A stretch of DNA of 64,000 nt from Pelotomaculum thermopropionicum SI (GTDB lineage Bacteria; Bacillota; Desulfotomaculia; Desulfotomaculales; Pelotomaculaceae). Below the pieces are notes generated by a model. The model had not been told where the DNA came from. It saw only the letters and a list, made by a program, of their open reading frames with translations, and did not search any database. The translations under genes were made by a program, and so were the position numbers. Below, piece after piece: positions 1-8,959 of this stretch. The DNA lies in assembly GCA_000010565.1 (NCBI GenBank), contig AP009389.1, positions 1,922,001 to 1,986,000 on the forward strand, read 5' to 3'. Numbering within the stretch: position 1 is the stretch's first letter; every line of letters begins with the position of its first letter.

Positions 1-71
1 GTATTTCCGGCATCCAGAAGAAAGCAGGAACCTGTCACGGTACCGGCAGCCCCCAGAAACTGCAGCCGCAT
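1..71 (-). CDS. MBL-fold metallo-hydrolase (RNase J/CPSF-like), 5' end only
   Basis: Only the first 23 codons lie in the window; the gene runs off the left edge. The start MRLQFLGAAGTVTGSCFLL is characteristic of the metallo-beta-lactamase exonuclease family (COG1236, YSH1/CPSF-like), whose members begin with a 'FLGAAGTVTGS' beta strand before the metal-binding motif. The ATG is preceded by GGGAGG eight bases upstream. These enzymes usually process or degrade RNA. The HxHxDH metal site lies outside the window, so the call rests on the N-terminal motif alone. Confidence 0.7.
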   Translation of the reverse strand, partial: MRLQFLGAAGTVTGSCFLLDAGN

Positions 72-178
72 TGGCCATCCCTCCCGTAAATACAGTTTAT
101 TCAGAGCATTCCCTCTTGAGTAATTTCCCTTTATCGCGGCGAAACCCTTTTTCAATCAAAAACAAATATAGCTCCGCC

Positions 179-207
179 TTGACACGGCAGGCAGGAAGCC
201 TTAAGCT
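179..207 (+). promoter_or_regulatory. Possible sigma-A promoter for the FmdB-type gene
   Basis: A perfect TTGACA at 179-184 is followed 17 bases later by TAAGCT at 202-207, a weak -10. It lies about 50 bases upstream of the start codon at 261. The -35 is good and the -10 poor, so this is tentative. Confidence 0.35.
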
Positions 208-260
208 GAAAAGTACCAGCAAAGTTCTCCGGGGTACGCAGAAAGGAGGAAAAATATCTC

Positions 261-479
261 ATGCCGGTATATGAGTTCCGCTGCGCCGGGTGCGGCCGGC
301 GTTTTGAAAAATTATGCCCAATGGGAGAAAGCGGGGAAAATTTGAAGTGTCCCGAGTGCGGCGCCCCGTCTCCCAGGCGGGTAATGTCTTCATTTTCTGC
401 CGCCGGGGCCGGCGGAGGAAAAGGCGGTGGTTCGTGCAGCGCCTGCAGTTCCCGGAACTGCGGCAGTTGCGGGCTGTAG
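261..479 (+). CDS. FmdB-family zinc-ribbon protein
   Basis: A 72-residue protein starting MPVYEFRCAGCGRRFE with a second pair in CPECG, giving the CxxC...CxxC zinc ribbon of the FmdB/CxxC_CXXC_SSSS family. Members are tiny regulatory or unknown-role proteins; the name comes from a putative regulator of formamidase genes. The C-terminal third is Gly/Ser/Cys-rich with more CxxC pairs, the usual low-complexity tail. AAAGGAGG sits ahead of the ATG. It stands alone between a divergent MBL gene and a convergent LysM gene. The fold is clear and the function is not. Confidence 0.85.
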   Translation: MPVYEFRCAGCGRRFEKLCPMGESGENLKCPECGAPSPRRVMSSFSAAGAGGGKGGGSCSACSSRNCGSCGL

Positions 480-544
480 TCAGCTTTAACCTTTCCTTTA
501 AAAAGCTGTTCAAAGCCCCTTTGTCCTTTTTCGCAGCAAATTGC

Positions 545-590
545 AAAAAAAAAGAATCATACGGGACCCCGTGATTCTCCCTTTTTTAAT
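545..590. terminator. Bidirectional intrinsic terminator
   Basis: GAATCA (554-559) pairs with TGATTC (572-577), with CGGG/CCCG pairing inside. A T-run follows on the plus strand (582-587) and nine As precede it (545-553), giving a U-tract on the minus strand. It serves the FmdB-type gene and the convergent LysM gene. Confidence 0.8.
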
Positions 591-633
591 GCAACAAATT
601 TTTAATTAATGTAACAAATCCGCACGGATGCTT

Positions 634-1731
634 TCATTGCAGGCAACGTAATCTTACATCGTCGATTTTTACCGTATTGTCGTTTTGCCCCGACGGTTCA
701 AAGGTAAACCTTACCTCGGCGATTCTGGCCCCTGCCGGAACGCGGCCAGTAGACAGGCTGTACTGCCGGTAAGCGTTATCCGGTATGTTTTCCTGGGAAA
801 ACCTGGGTTCGGTTCTTCCGACAAAATTACCCTGCCGGTCAAAGTAAAAGATTTCTACAAACAAAACGTACCTGGCCACGCGGCCCGGCTGAATATTTTC
901 CCTGGCCCACCAGCTCAAATCGTAAATCCTTCCCGGCTCGATTTCCACCCTCTGGGCAAGCAGCGCCCTTTCGTTGTGAACGGCCCCCAGTTCGGCAGCA
1001 AAGTTCCCTGAACGGGAAAGGGTTGTGCGGAACAGGTTGCTTCCCGTCCAGCCTCTTGGCGGGGAGGCGGGGTCGGACCAGTTCTCGAAGCCCGGGTTGG
1101 CCAGGATGTTCACATCCGGGCAGGGGGTGGCGGTCGGCGCCGGTGCCGGAACGGCACCCGGTCTTATTCTTAGCGTGGTCGAAACGCTCCTGTCCTCATA
1201 ACCCCTGGCGACGTTAAACCCTTCAATTGCAAAAGTGCCGGCCGTCACCTGCTCGCCGCGGTTATTGCGCTGGTCCCAGGTTACCCGGAAAACCTGGTTT
1301 TCACCGGGCCGCAGGCTTACTGCCGATGCCGTCTGGGCAAAAGAACGGCCGCGGGACCAGCGCCAGACTTCCCGCTGCTCCTCTCCGCGCCTGATCACAA
1401 AGTCATAGCGCTGAGCGGTAGGATAGCGGAGTGTAATGCTGCTGCCGGTTATATTCGTTTTCACCAGGGTTATTGATACATCTTCCCCCCGGCTGTATAC
1501 GGCTTTGTCGGTGGAAATGGTATAAAGAAGCCCTCCAATCCGGCGGGAGGCCTCTTTGCCGGCCGCTTCACCTGTTTTCCCCTCCTCCGGAATGATCAGC
1601 ACCTGGCCGGCATTGATCAGGTCCGGGTCGGCAATATTATTTGCCTGCACCAGCCTTTCCACAGTGGTGCCAAACCGCCGGGCTATTAAAAACAGCGTGT
1701 CACCGGGCTGTACCGTATATGTTCTGGCCAT
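634..1731 (-). CDS. LysM - BsuPI-like - carbohydrate-binding-like three-domain protein
   Basis: A 365-residue protein with no signal peptide. Residues 3-48 form a LysM domain (TYTVQPGDTLFLIARRFG and a closing VLIIPEE), which binds peptidoglycan or chitin. Residues about 70-195 resemble the intracellular proteinase inhibitor BsuPI fold, a beta-sandwich with the 'YPTAQRYDFVI' strand and a 'GTFAIEGF' ending. A Pro/Ala/Thr linker then leads to a C-terminal jelly roll (about 210-365, starting NPGFENW) of the CBM4/9-like type. Several Firmicutes pair LysM with BsuPI, perhaps in spore-coat or cell-surface proteins. No catalytic motif is seen. AAGGGAAAAGG precedes the ATG. It lies downstream of the ger operon and ends at the shared terminator. 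Domain calls are by eye. Confidence 0.75.
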   Translation of the reverse strand: MARTYTVQPGDTLFLIARRFGTTVERLVQANNIADPDLINAGQVLIIPEEGKTGEAAGKEASRRIGGLLYTISTDKAVYSRGEDVSITLVKTNITGSSITLRYPTAQRYDFVIRRGEEQREVWRWSRGRSFAQTASAVSLRPGENQVFRVTWDQRNNRGEQVTAGTFAIEGFNVARGYEDRSVSTTLRIRPGAVPAPAPTATPCPDVNILANPGFENWSDPASPPRGWTGSNLFRTTLSRSGNFAAELGAVHNERALLAQRVEIEPGRIYDLSWWARENIQPGRVARYVLFVEIFYFDRQGNFVGRTEPRFSQENIPDNAYRQYSLSTGRVPAGARIAEVRFTFEPSGQNDNTVKIDDVRLRCLQ

Positions 1732-1820
1732 CCTTTTCCCTTCCTTTTCAGCTTTTAAAAATTAGCTTTTTTTATTTTATGCTTACAGAAAGGAAAAGGT
1801 CACCTGGTTTCCCGCCTGCG

Positions 1821-2036
1821 CTACTCCAGCAATTCCGCCAAAGGCCGGAAAAGGGCTGCAACAGCTTCTGACGGGTTGGGCAAAACCACCCCGAACGCCT
1901 GCGGCATGATCAAGGCCATGCCTATAAGCAGCAAAACCGAAAAGGCCGCCAGTTCCCGCCACATTTTCTTTTTTACCAGGCCCGGCACCTCGAGCAGAAT
2001 AATACCGGTAAACATCAAGATCAGCAATGCGATCAC
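1821..2036 (-). CDS. Small two-helix membrane protein of the ger operon
   Basis: 71 residues with a hydrophobic helix at about 1-20 and another at about 30-52, then an amphipathic tail. The GTG start has AAGGGG nine bases upstream. It follows gerAC by 38 bases on the same strand, so it is probably co-transcribed with the germinant receptor. Small membrane proteins such as B. subtilis GerD/YndM-type or Ger D-subunits accompany some GerA operons and modulate receptor function; similarity to those is not evident by eye. Function unknown. Confidence 0.6.
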   Translation of the reverse strand: MIALLILMFTGIILLEVPGLVKKKMWRELAAFSVLLLIGMALIMPQAFGVVLPNPSEAVAALFRPLAELLE

Positions 2037-2074
2037 TTTGTAAATCCCCTTAAAAATCTGGTTTTAACCTGCAG

Positions 2075-3274
2075 TTACTCCTCTGGCATGCTGGCCCGCT
2101 TAGTCAGGAGGCCGGTGTCCCGGATACGGCTTTTTACGGTAATATTGACCTCTGCCCGCTTGAATTCTTCGTCCCACCGGTCTTTCAGCTCCCGCCAGTC
2201 TTTTTTATATTTTCTGTGGAAGGCGTTGCCGAAGCCAAAGACATCCACTTGGTACTCCCGCCGGACTTTCTCCAGAACGGCAGTTGCTCTTTCTTTGACT
2301 GCCTCTGCAACTTCGCCTTCCAAGGCTTCAATTTTTTCGGGTTTGGCCAGGTCCTCGCTGCTTTGCTGTTCCAGCACGTCCCCTTCCATCTCCACTTCTA
2401 CATCAAACCACAGGTACTCCCCGTCGTATTCCGGCACAATCCTTGTCCTGCCCCGCCGGATCCTGATTGATACCTCTTTATCCGGCTCGCCAGGGCTGGG
2501 TACGGTGATTACTCCCCTCATAGCTTCGCCCTTAAGCCAGAGCAGCCCTCTGGTTTCGTAACTGTCCAGCCAGCCGACCAACCTATCATCCTTAAAAACT
2601 GCCGACCCCAAAAGCCCCACCTGTCTTTGGGCTGAAGGCCTCATTTCCTGACCAAGCCCCGGGATAACCCCCGCTTCTACTTCTCCAACCCATGTGGCCA
2701 CCGGCTGCACCCCCTTGCTGGCCATCATCTCGGAAAATTCACTGAGCCGGACAGAATAGCCGGTTTTCATAACATTTAAAAAGCCGGCAGCCTGCGCCGA
2801 AGTCTTTGCCATGGCCGAAAAAGTTTCCAGGAAATCTTTCGCCTCTCCTTTAGTCACCATCACCCACATGGTCTCCCGGGACTGCCTGTCGCGCAGAAAG
2901 AAATTTGTGACCATATTTGTTCCCTTCCTGGCCATTTCCTCCCCGAGTACCAGAATAACGCCGTGGCCCCAATAAATCTCGCGGGGAATCTTCGCGGCCA
3001 GGTGCACTCTGGCATCCTCAACGGTTTTGCCCTCCGCAGAAACCACCCAGCTTGCCGCCGTGCCATCTCTTCCTCCGCCTCCCGCCTCGCCGCCGCCAGC
3101 AAAGGCGGTGGGCCTGGCAATCTGCACAGCAAGCCGGACCCGGCCATCTGCCATCCAATCAATTCCTGTCCCCAGCACCACAGCCACCTCGTTTAGCTCC
3201 TTCCGGTCCCAGCAGCCACCCAGGAAGACGGTTGGAAGAATCAGCAAGAAGAGGACAGCTATTTTTTTAACCAA
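2075..3274 (-). CDS. gerAC: Ger(x)C family germinant-receptor lipoprotein
   Basis: 399 residues with a signal peptide and lipobox LGGC (Cys at about 21) followed by WDRKELNE, the hallmark of GerAC/GerBC/GerKC subunits. In the family this C subunit is lipid-anchored on the outer face of the spore inner membrane and works with the A and B subunits to sense germinants. The usual C-terminal helical domain with 'EYQVDVFGFGNAFHRKYKK' is present at about 345-365. The start overlaps the end of gerAB by 8 bases, indicating translational coupling. Length is normal. Confidence 0.93.
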   Translation of the reverse strand: MVKKIAVLFLLILPTVFLGGCWDRKELNEVAVVLGTGIDWMADGRVRLAVQIARPTAFAGGGEAGGGGRDGTAASWVVSAEGKTVEDARVHLAAKIPREIYWGHGVILVLGEEMARKGTNMVTNFFLRDRQSRETMWVMVTKGEAKDFLETFSAMAKTSAQAAGFLNVMKTGYSVRLSEFSEMMASKGVQPVATWVGEVEAGVIPGLGQEMRPSAQRQVGLLGSAVFKDDRLVGWLDSYETRGLLWLKGEAMRGVITVPSPGEPDKEVSIRIRRGRTRIVPEYDGEYLWFDVEVEMEGDVLEQQSSEDLAKPEKIEALEGEVAEAVKERATAVLEKVRREYQVDVFGFGNAFHRKYKKDWRELKDRWDEEFKRAEVNITVKSRIRDTGLLTKRASMPEE

Positions 3275-4367
3275 CCGCTTTTCCTCCCTTCTTCCTGATC
3301 AGGGCAACGATCAACATCACCAGCGGAATCCCCGCTTCGTAGACACTGAGAGAATAAGGCGGCCAGACTCTGGATGTAAAATCAAGGAGATAGGCGATAT
3401 TCCGGCACAAAAGCGCCAGGGCAACCAGGATCACTCCCACCGGCGCCACCAGGGGCTGGTAACTCTTTAACCCCAGCCACTGGGCGCTGCCTAAAACGGC
3501 GGCGTAATAAAAAACTCCCACTTTTGCAAATCCTCCAAATACCCAAACCGCCACAATAACAGACTCCAGCCGCTCCAGAAAATTGGCTATCGATACCACC
3601 CTCACCGCGTTGTAAACGGGAAAAACAAAGTGTCCGGACGTAACTGGGCCAAAAATCGCGACCACCGCCAGGGTGCAAGCCGTAAGAACTAAACCCGTGA
3701 ATAAAGTTGCCAGCGCAGCCACCCGGTAAGCTTCATTAGGTTTGTTGAGAAAAGGAATGATCATGGCCAATACGACAACTTCCCCCAACCAGCTCGCAGG
3801 CACGGTAGCCCCTTTCAACACGGGTACAAGGCCGATGTCGAAAACCGGCAGCAGCCTGGCCGCCTTCATGTCTTTAGTGGTTAAAATGAGAACAATAAAA
3901 AGCAACCCCAGGACAATGGGCAGAAAAAGCTGGTTGTACCGGCTCAGCACTTCCAGCCCGTTGCGGACGGCGTAGGCCGCCACGGCAACCACCGCAATAA
4001 AAAATACTATAGTGGGGGTATTGGGCATCATGGCCGTACACAAAAACGACGCAAACTCATCTATAATTAGGGCGTTCGTGTGCAAAAACCACCAGATATA
4101 CAAAAGGCCGATGAGCTTCCCCGGTGCCTTGCCCAGAATTTCCTCCGCGTATTCAAACAAGGTCTTGCCTGGAAAACGAAGGCTTAAACTCACCACCAGC
4201 ATGGCAATCAGCAGCCCTACCAGGATGGAGGTCATAATCGACAGCCAGGCGTCCTGCCTGGCAAATTTTATGACAAAGGCAGGAACGGTGAGGATGGCCG
4301 TGGACAGAACCATGCTCACCAACAACATAATGGCTTGATTGCTGTCAATTTTACCTTGTTCCAGCAT
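3267..4367 (-). CDS. gerAB: Spore germination permease subunit (GerAB type)
   Basis: 366 residues from the ATG at 4367, with about ten hydrophobic helices: the APC-like endospore germination permease of the receptor complex. The frame is open a further 69 codons upstream, but that stretch overlaps gerAA and lacks membrane or family features, while AAGGAG sits eight bases before the 4367 ATG (MLEQGKIDSNQAIML). The ribosome site overlaps the last codons of gerAA. The B subunit is thought to bind or pass germinants such as amino acids. Confidence 0.92.
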   Translation of the reverse strand: MLEQGKIDSNQAIMLLVSMVLSTAILTVPAFVIKFARQDAWLSIMTSILVGLLIAMLVVSLSLRFPGKTLFEYAEEILGKAPGKLIGLLYIWWFLHTNALIIDEFASFLCTAMMPNTPTIVFFIAVVAVAAYAVRNGLEVLSRYNQLFLPIVLGLLFIVLILTTKDMKAARLLPVFDIGLVPVLKGATVPASWLGEVVVLAMIIPFLNKPNEAYRVAALATLFTGLVLTACTLAVVAIFGPVTSGHFVFPVYNAVRVVSIANFLERLESVIVAVWVFGGFAKVGVFYYAAVLGSAQWLGLKSYQPLVAPVGVILVALALLCRNIAYLLDFTSRVWPPYSLSVYEAGIPLVMLIVALIRKKGGKAVG

Positions 4368-4378
4368 TGGTTCACTCC

Positions 4379-6019
4379 TTACCTTTTTGGCCGGGTTTCC
4401 GGAGGGATTGGCTTCAACCCCCGTTCCTGCCTTTCTTGATTTTGCCTTGCAATCAGCCGCGGGCGGGTAAGCATAGCCCACAAAGGCGCCCGGTAAAACG
4501 TGTCTTTTAAGTCTACAGCAGTAGTGGGAACCAGCGGGGACAGGTAAGGAACTCCAAAGGAGCGCAGGGTACACAGGTGAATGCCAATTACCGCCAGGCC
4601 GGTAATAAGCCCGTACAGGCCCATAACAGCCGCCAGCACCATCATGATGAACCTGATCAGGCGAAAGGCAATGCTGGCGCTGTAAAAAAAGGTGAAGGAG
4701 GCAATGCCGGTAAACGCCACCACAATTACGGTGGCCGCGGCCACCAGGCCGGCACGAACGGCGGCCTCCCCAAGGACCAGGGCGCCCACGATGCTTACCG
4801 CCTGGCCAATCTGTCGCGGCAGGCGGATCCCGGCCTCCCTCAGGATTTCAAAGGTTAATTCCATGACCAACACTTCGACAAAAACCGGGAAGGGAACCGC
4901 CTCCCGCTGCGCAGCGATACTCAGCAGGAGTGCGGTGGGGAGCAGTTCATGGTGGAAGCTGACCACCGCAATGTAAAGCGAGGGCAGCGTAAGCGACACG
5001 ATCATGGAAAAAAACCGGACCAGCCTCACGGCCGAGGCGAATATAAACCGCTCATAATAGTCCTCAGAGGCTTGAAGGTACTCAACGAAAAGGTTTGGTA
5101 CGGTCAGGGCAAAAGGAGTACCGTCCACCAGTATGGCCACCCGCCCTTCCAGCAGCATCGCCGCCACCCGATCCGGCTTCTCCGTATGGTTAACCATGGG
5201 GAAAGGGCTAAAGGGATTGTCCTCAATCAGTTCCTCAATGTTGCCGGATTCCAGCACAGCTCCGACTTTTATTTTTTCCAGCCGGCTTTTCACTTCCTCC
5301 ACCAGTTTGCTGTTGACGATGCCTTCGATGTAAATTACCGCCACGTCAGTATTGGTAATCTCGCCAATTCTAAAAGTTTCGATTTTCAGGCTGGGGCTTT
5401 TTATCCTCCGCCGGATAAGCGACGTATTGGTCCTAAGGGTCTCCACAAAAGACTCCCGCGACCCCCGCACCGTCGGTTCTGCCTCCGGGTCGGTAATGCT
5501 GCGCACCTCCCAGCCTCTGGCGCCGGAAACAAGGGCGCAGGCGTGGCCGTCAACCAGCAAAACGGTATCCCCCGACAGAATGGCATGGATGACATCCTGC
5601 AGCTTATCGGTTTCCATGACCTGGTGGATGCACAGGACCCGCTGTTTAATGATAGACAGCGCCCGGGCCCTGGTGATTTCCTGTTCCGGCACGGCCATCG
5701 GCGCTTCCAGGACCAGCGCCCGCATTATCTGCTCGCTTACCTGCGACTTATCCGTCAGGCCGTCTACATAGATCAGGGCCAGCCTGATCTGCTCGTTTTG
5801 GGCAAAGAGAAACTCCCGGTAAATCACATCGCTGCTCTTACTCAAGACAGACTTGATCTGCCTCAAGTTGGCCTCCAGGTCCGGGCTCAAAACCAGATCA
5901 TTCCAGGAGGCATCAGAAAAAACAGGCTGGCCGGGCTGGTCTGTAGGAAATCCGCCCCGCCTTCCGTTTTTGCCGCGTCTCATAAACCTGACTTTAAGGG
6001 GTTTTCTGAATACGGCCAT
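4379..6019 (-). CDS. gerAA: Spore germination receptor subunit A (GerAA type)
   Basis: About 546 residues: a hydrophilic N-terminal half with the family sequences 'SSDVIYREFLF' and 'ILVDGTPFALTVPNLFVEY', then about five membrane helices (about 315-500) and a short basic tail. It is the core subunit of the nutrient germinant receptor. The frame opens with an ATG at 6049, but that site has no ribosome-binding sequence and would lie at or before the transcript start of the forespore-type promoter at 6039-6067. The ATG at 6019 has AGGTG upstream and is preferred. First gene of gerAA-AB-AC. Confidence 0.93.
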   Translation of the reverse strand: MAVFRKPLKVRFMRRGKNGRRGGFPTDQPGQPVFSDASWNDLVLSPDLEANLRQIKSVLSKSSDVIYREFLFAQNEQIRLALIYVDGLTDKSQVSEQIMRALVLEAPMAVPEQEITRARALSIIKQRVLCIHQVMETDKLQDVIHAILSGDTVLLVDGHACALVSGARGWEVRSITDPEAEPTVRGSRESFVETLRTNTSLIRRRIKSPSLKIETFRIGEITNTDVAVIYIEGIVNSKLVEEVKSRLEKIKVGAVLESGNIEELIEDNPFSPFPMVNHTEKPDRVAAMLLEGRVAILVDGTPFALTVPNLFVEYLQASEDYYERFIFASAVRLVRFFSMIVSLTLPSLYIAVVSFHHELLPTALLLSIAAQREAVPFPVFVEVLVMELTFEILREAGIRLPRQIGQAVSIVGALVLGEAAVRAGLVAAATVIVVAFTGIASFTFFYSASIAFRLIRFIMMVLAAVMGLYGLITGLAVIGIHLCTLRSFGVPYLSPLVPTTAVDLKDTFYRAPLWAMLTRPRLIARQNQERQERGLKPIPPETRPKR

Positions 6020-6038
6020 TTTTTGAACACCTGTACTG

Positions 6039-6067
6039 TATATTGACATTAATTTAACTTTTATTCA
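6039..6067 (-). promoter_or_regulatory. Possible SigG-type promoter of the ger operon
   Basis: On the minus strand TGAATA (6062-6067) is followed 16 bases later by CAATATA (6039-6045). SigG consensus is roughly GnATR and CATnnTA about 17-18 bases apart, so the match is partial. ger operons are SigG targets in Bacillus, which fits the context. Confidence 0.4.
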
Positions 6068-6106
6068 ATAATTCCCACATTTAAAAACAATCATGCAGGC
6101 AGCCAT

Positions 6107-6142
6107 AAAAAAAACCGGCTTTTCTTTATTAAGAAAAGCCGG
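6107..6142 (-). terminator. Intrinsic terminator overlapping the nrdG stop codon
   Basis: CCGGCTTTTCTT (6115-6126) pairs with AAGAAAAGCCGG (6131-6142) around a 4-base loop; the minus-strand transcript then runs into eight Us (6107-6114). The upstream arm encodes the last residues of NrdG. Confidence 0.88.
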
Positions 6143-6635
6143 CTTCAATTACCGTCCCTTCCCGCAGCGATCTGGCCACGTCGATGATCCTCTGGTTGCG
6201 GGAGCCGCGAAAGGGGAGCTCCGGGTCGCGCTCGGTCAGAATAAACGGCCCGTCCACAATATAGTCTGAAACCCGGATTAATTCCTCCACTGCCGGCTCC
6301 TGCCGCGCAAGCGCCAGCAGCCCCTCCCAGGTATATCCGGTGTAGATAATAACGTCCAGGCCGAGCTTTCTAGCCTCTCTGGCCAGCCAGGCTAAAGGCC
6401 CGGCCTGGAGAAAGGGTTCGCCGCCGGAAAAAGTGACCCCTTTGAGCAGTTTTACTGACTTGATCTGCTCCAGCAGGTCCCCTGCCCTGACGGCAACGCC
6501 GCCGGCAGGGTCCCAAGTTTCGGGATTATGGCAGCCCTGGCAACGGTGCCGGCAGCCCTGCACAAAGACCACAAACCGCAGGCCCGGCCCGTTCACCACA
6601 CTTTCTTTTACTATGCCTGCAATGCGAAGTTCCAA
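6129..6635 (-). CDS. nrdG: Anaerobic ribonucleotide reductase activating enzyme
   Basis: 168-residue radical-SAM protein. The CRHRCQGC motif (CxxxCxxC, about 28-35) holds the 4Fe-4S cluster that cleaves SAM to make the glycyl radical on NrdD. Next comes 'TFSGGEPFLQ', the GGEP motif for SAM binding. The start is a TTG. It lies 311 bases after nrdD on the same strand, a long gap filled by a structured element. It should be regulated with nrdR-nrdD, provided transcription crosses the gap. Confidence 0.93.
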   Translation of the reverse strand: MELRIAGIVKESVVNGPGLRFVVFVQGCRHRCQGCHNPETWDPAGGVAVRAGDLLEQIKSVKLLKGVTFSGGEPFLQAGPLAWLAREARKLGLDVIIYTGYTWEGLLALARQEPAVEELIRVSDYIVDGPFILTERDPELPFRGSRNQRIIDVARSLREGTVIEAGFS

Positions 6636-6688
6636 TTACCATCACATCTTTCTAGGTGGTACATTATCACCACTCACTCCAGTGCTCC

Positions 6689-6872
6689 GCGCCGACAGCA
6701 CTTACTGCTTGCTTCGGGCGAAATTGGGCCGCCCTCAACTCACCGTCCTGGTTCGGTTCGGGCTGGTGCGGAATTCCTTGGGGACATACCTCCCCAGGAG
6801 GTGTGTCCCCTAACCGCTGTCCCCGCACCCCCAATTTCGCAACCTCGCCGCGCAGAGTGCTGTTACCGGCGC
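6689..6872. repeat. Large branched inverted-repeat element between nrdD and nrdG
   Basis: Nested complementary arms surround a central palindrome. GCGCCG+ACAGCACT (6689-6702) pairs with AGTGCTGT+CGGCGC (6856-6872) with a 3-base bulge. GCGAAATTGGG (6718-6728) pairs with CCCAATTTCGC (6830-6840). GGGGACATACCTCC (6780-6793) pairs with AGGAGGTGTGTCCCC (6796-6810), with one mismatch. There is no convincing coding frame. It could be a palindromic intergenic repeat of the REP or MITE kind, for example one mobilised by a Y1 transposase, or a structured RNA in the nrd transcript. No transposase is adjacent. Confidence 0.7.
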
Positions 6873-6946
6873 TCCGCAAGTCGTTCGCTTATGACAATGT
6901 GCCACCCCATAATTTCAGCTATGGTTGAGACGGTATACATAATGAA

Positions 6947-8959
6947 TCACCTGTGCGGCACCCTGTCCCTGAGCTCGGCCAGCTTGCTGTCGTTGAAGCG
7001 GTCGGTGGTGCTCAGGTAGCCGGTAATGCGGCGCACCCGCCTGATGCTGCCGGACCCGCAGCGGGGGCAAATGTCCTCGTTGATTACCCCCAGCAGGTTG
7101 CAGTTGGTGCAGAAGTCAACCGGGTAGTTTATGCCCCCGTAGCCCATATCGCTGTTGCGCATGTGCCTGATGATCGCCTCCACCGCATCCGGATTATGCA
7201 CAGGTGGCGCTTCCATTTCAACGTAGCTGATGTGCCCGGCGTTGCAATATTTGTGGTACGGCCCCTCCAGGCTGATTTTCTCGAAGCTGGTGATTGGAAA
7301 GTCCACCGGCACATGGAAGGAGTTGGTATAGTATTCCTTGGTGGTCACCCCCGGGATAAGCCCGAACTCCCTGCGGTCCAGAGCGACAAAGCGCCCGGAA
7401 AGCCCCTCTGCCGGAGTAGCCAGGAGGGTATAGTTCAGGTCGTACTCCTCGGCAGCCTCGTCAATCTTTTTGCGCATAAAGGAAACAATCTCCAGGCCGA
7501 GGGCCTGCGACTCCTCACTTTCCCCGTGGTGACAGCCGGTCAGTGCAATCAAGGCTTCGGCCAGGCCGATAAAGCCGACGGTAAGTGTACCGTGTTTTAT
7601 CGCCTCGGCAATGGGGTCCTCGGGGCCCAGGTTTTCCGAATCCAGGTACAGTTTTTGCCCCATAATAAAGGGCATGTCCTTAACCTTCAGCCTTGACTGG
7701 ATGCTGTAACGGTGATAAAGCTGGCGCACGGCCAGGTCTATCACATCTGAAAGCCTGCGGTAGAAGTCTTCGAGGTTCCGCTCGGCTTTTATGGCCAGCC
7801 GGGGAAGGTTTACGGTGGTGAAGGAAAGGTTTCCCCTCCTGTCGGTTACGGCCGGGCCGCGCCGGTTTGCCATGACCCTGGTCCGGCACCCCATGTAAGC
7901 AACCTCCGTGCCCCACTCCCTGTTGAAGGATGAATCCATAAAGCTGAATGTGGGGTTTAGCCGCTTGCTCGCCACTCTGACGGCCAGCTTGAACAGGTCG
8001 TAGTTGGGATCGCCGGGATTTAAGTTGACGCCCTCTTTAACCCTGAAAATGATGTTGGGGAAGATGGGGTTCTCTCCTTTCCCAAGACCGGCCTCGTAAG
8101 CCAGGAGGAGGTTTTTCGTCACCCGCCGGGCCGGTTCGGAAGTCTCGGCGCCTATGTTTATGGAAGAAAAAGGCACCTGGGCACCGGCCCGCGAATGCAT
8201 GCTGTTAAGGTTATATATTAAGGCCTCCATGGCCTGGTAGGTCTCGAAGTCATCGGCATCCTCCACAAAAGGGGCAATGTCCCGGTCAAAGAAGGCAAAG
8301 GACTGGCCGCCGTGCATGTCGTTCTGTGAACTCTGCAGGATTATCGCCGCCAGGGCGGTGGCCGAGGTGGGCCGCTTGGGCGGCCTGATATACCCATGGC
8401 CGGTGTTGAACCCCTCCGTCAGCAGTTTCTTCAACGGGATTTGAAGGCATGTAAGCGTTTTGGCATAGAAGTCAAGGTCATGGATATGAATGTCCCCCCG
8501 CAGGTGGGCCTGGGACATCTCTTCCGGAATCAGGCGGGTCAGATAATACTTCTTGCTGGCCGCGCTGGCTATCTGAAGCATCTTGGCCGACGGGGAGTTG
8601 CTGATGTTGGCGTTTTCCCGGTTGGTCTCCTCCAGGATCTCCTCCACGGCGTCCATCAGATCGCTTTTTGCCTCACGTATGCGCGTGCGCTTATCGCGGT
8701 ACAGGATGTACGCTTTTGCAGTGCGGGCATGGCCGGCCTCGATCAGGACCTTCTCCACCACGTCCTGAACGTCCTCCACTCCAAACACGCTGCCGTTGTA
8801 TTTCTTCTTTAAAAGCTTTAAAACCTCGATGGTCAGCTCCATCGCTGTCTGGCGGTCCTCTCCGCCTACCGCCCGGGCAGCCTTAAAGATAGCATCTGTA
8901 ATTTTGGTTTCGTCGAAGGGAACTTCCCTACCGTCACGTTTTTTAATGGTCCTGAACAT
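6947..8959 (-). CDS. nrdD: Anaerobic ribonucleoside-triphosphate reductase (class III)
   Basis: 670 residues. An N-terminal ATP-cone (about 1-95, [19 protein letters not shown]) is the allosteric site. The glycyl-radical barrel follows. The C-terminus carries a zinc site (CTNC near 617 and CPRC near 631) and the glycyl-radical loop RRITGYL with Gly at about 647. It reduces NTPs to dNTPs under anoxia using the radical made by NrdG. AGGAGATC precedes the ATG, and the gene overlaps the end of nrdR by 17 bases. The set lies behind paired NrdR boxes, so repression by NrdR-dATP is expected. Confidence 0.96.
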   Translation of the reverse strand: MFRTIKKRDGREVPFDETKITDAIFKAARAVGGEDRQTAMELTIEVLKLLKKKYNGSVFGVEDVQDVVEKVLIEAGHARTAKAYILYRDKRTRIREAKSDLMDAVEEILEETNRENANISNSPSAKMLQIASAASKKYYLTRLIPEEMSQAHLRGDIHIHDLDFYAKTLTCLQIPLKKLLTEGFNTGHGYIRPPKRPTSATALAAIILQSSQNDMHGGQSFAFFDRDIAPFVEDADDFETYQAMEALIYNLNSMHSRAGAQVPFSSINIGAETSEPARRVTKNLLLAYEAGLGKGENPIFPNIIFRVKEGVNLNPGDPNYDLFKLAVRVASKRLNPTFSFMDSSFNREWGTEVAYMGCRTRVMANRRGPAVTDRRGNLSFTTVNLPRLAIKAERNLEDFYRRLSDVIDLAVRQLYHRYSIQSRLKVKDMPFIMGQKLYLDSENLGPEDPIAEAIKHGTLTVGFIGLAEALIALTGCHHGESEESQALGLEIVSFMRKKIDEAAEEYDLNYTLLATPAEGLSGRFVALDRREFGLIPGVTTKEYYTNSFHVPVDFPITSFEKISLEGPYHKYCNAGHISYVEMEAPPVHNPDAVEAIIRHMRNSDMGYGGINYPVDFCTNCNLLGVINEDICPRCGSGSIRRVRRITGYLSTTDRFNDSKLAELRDRVPHR

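Noticed and set aside
4949-6046. 365-codon plus-strand frame opposite gerAA
   Set aside because: Antisense to a clear GerAA protein; His/Arg/Gln-rich translation typical of a shadow frame.
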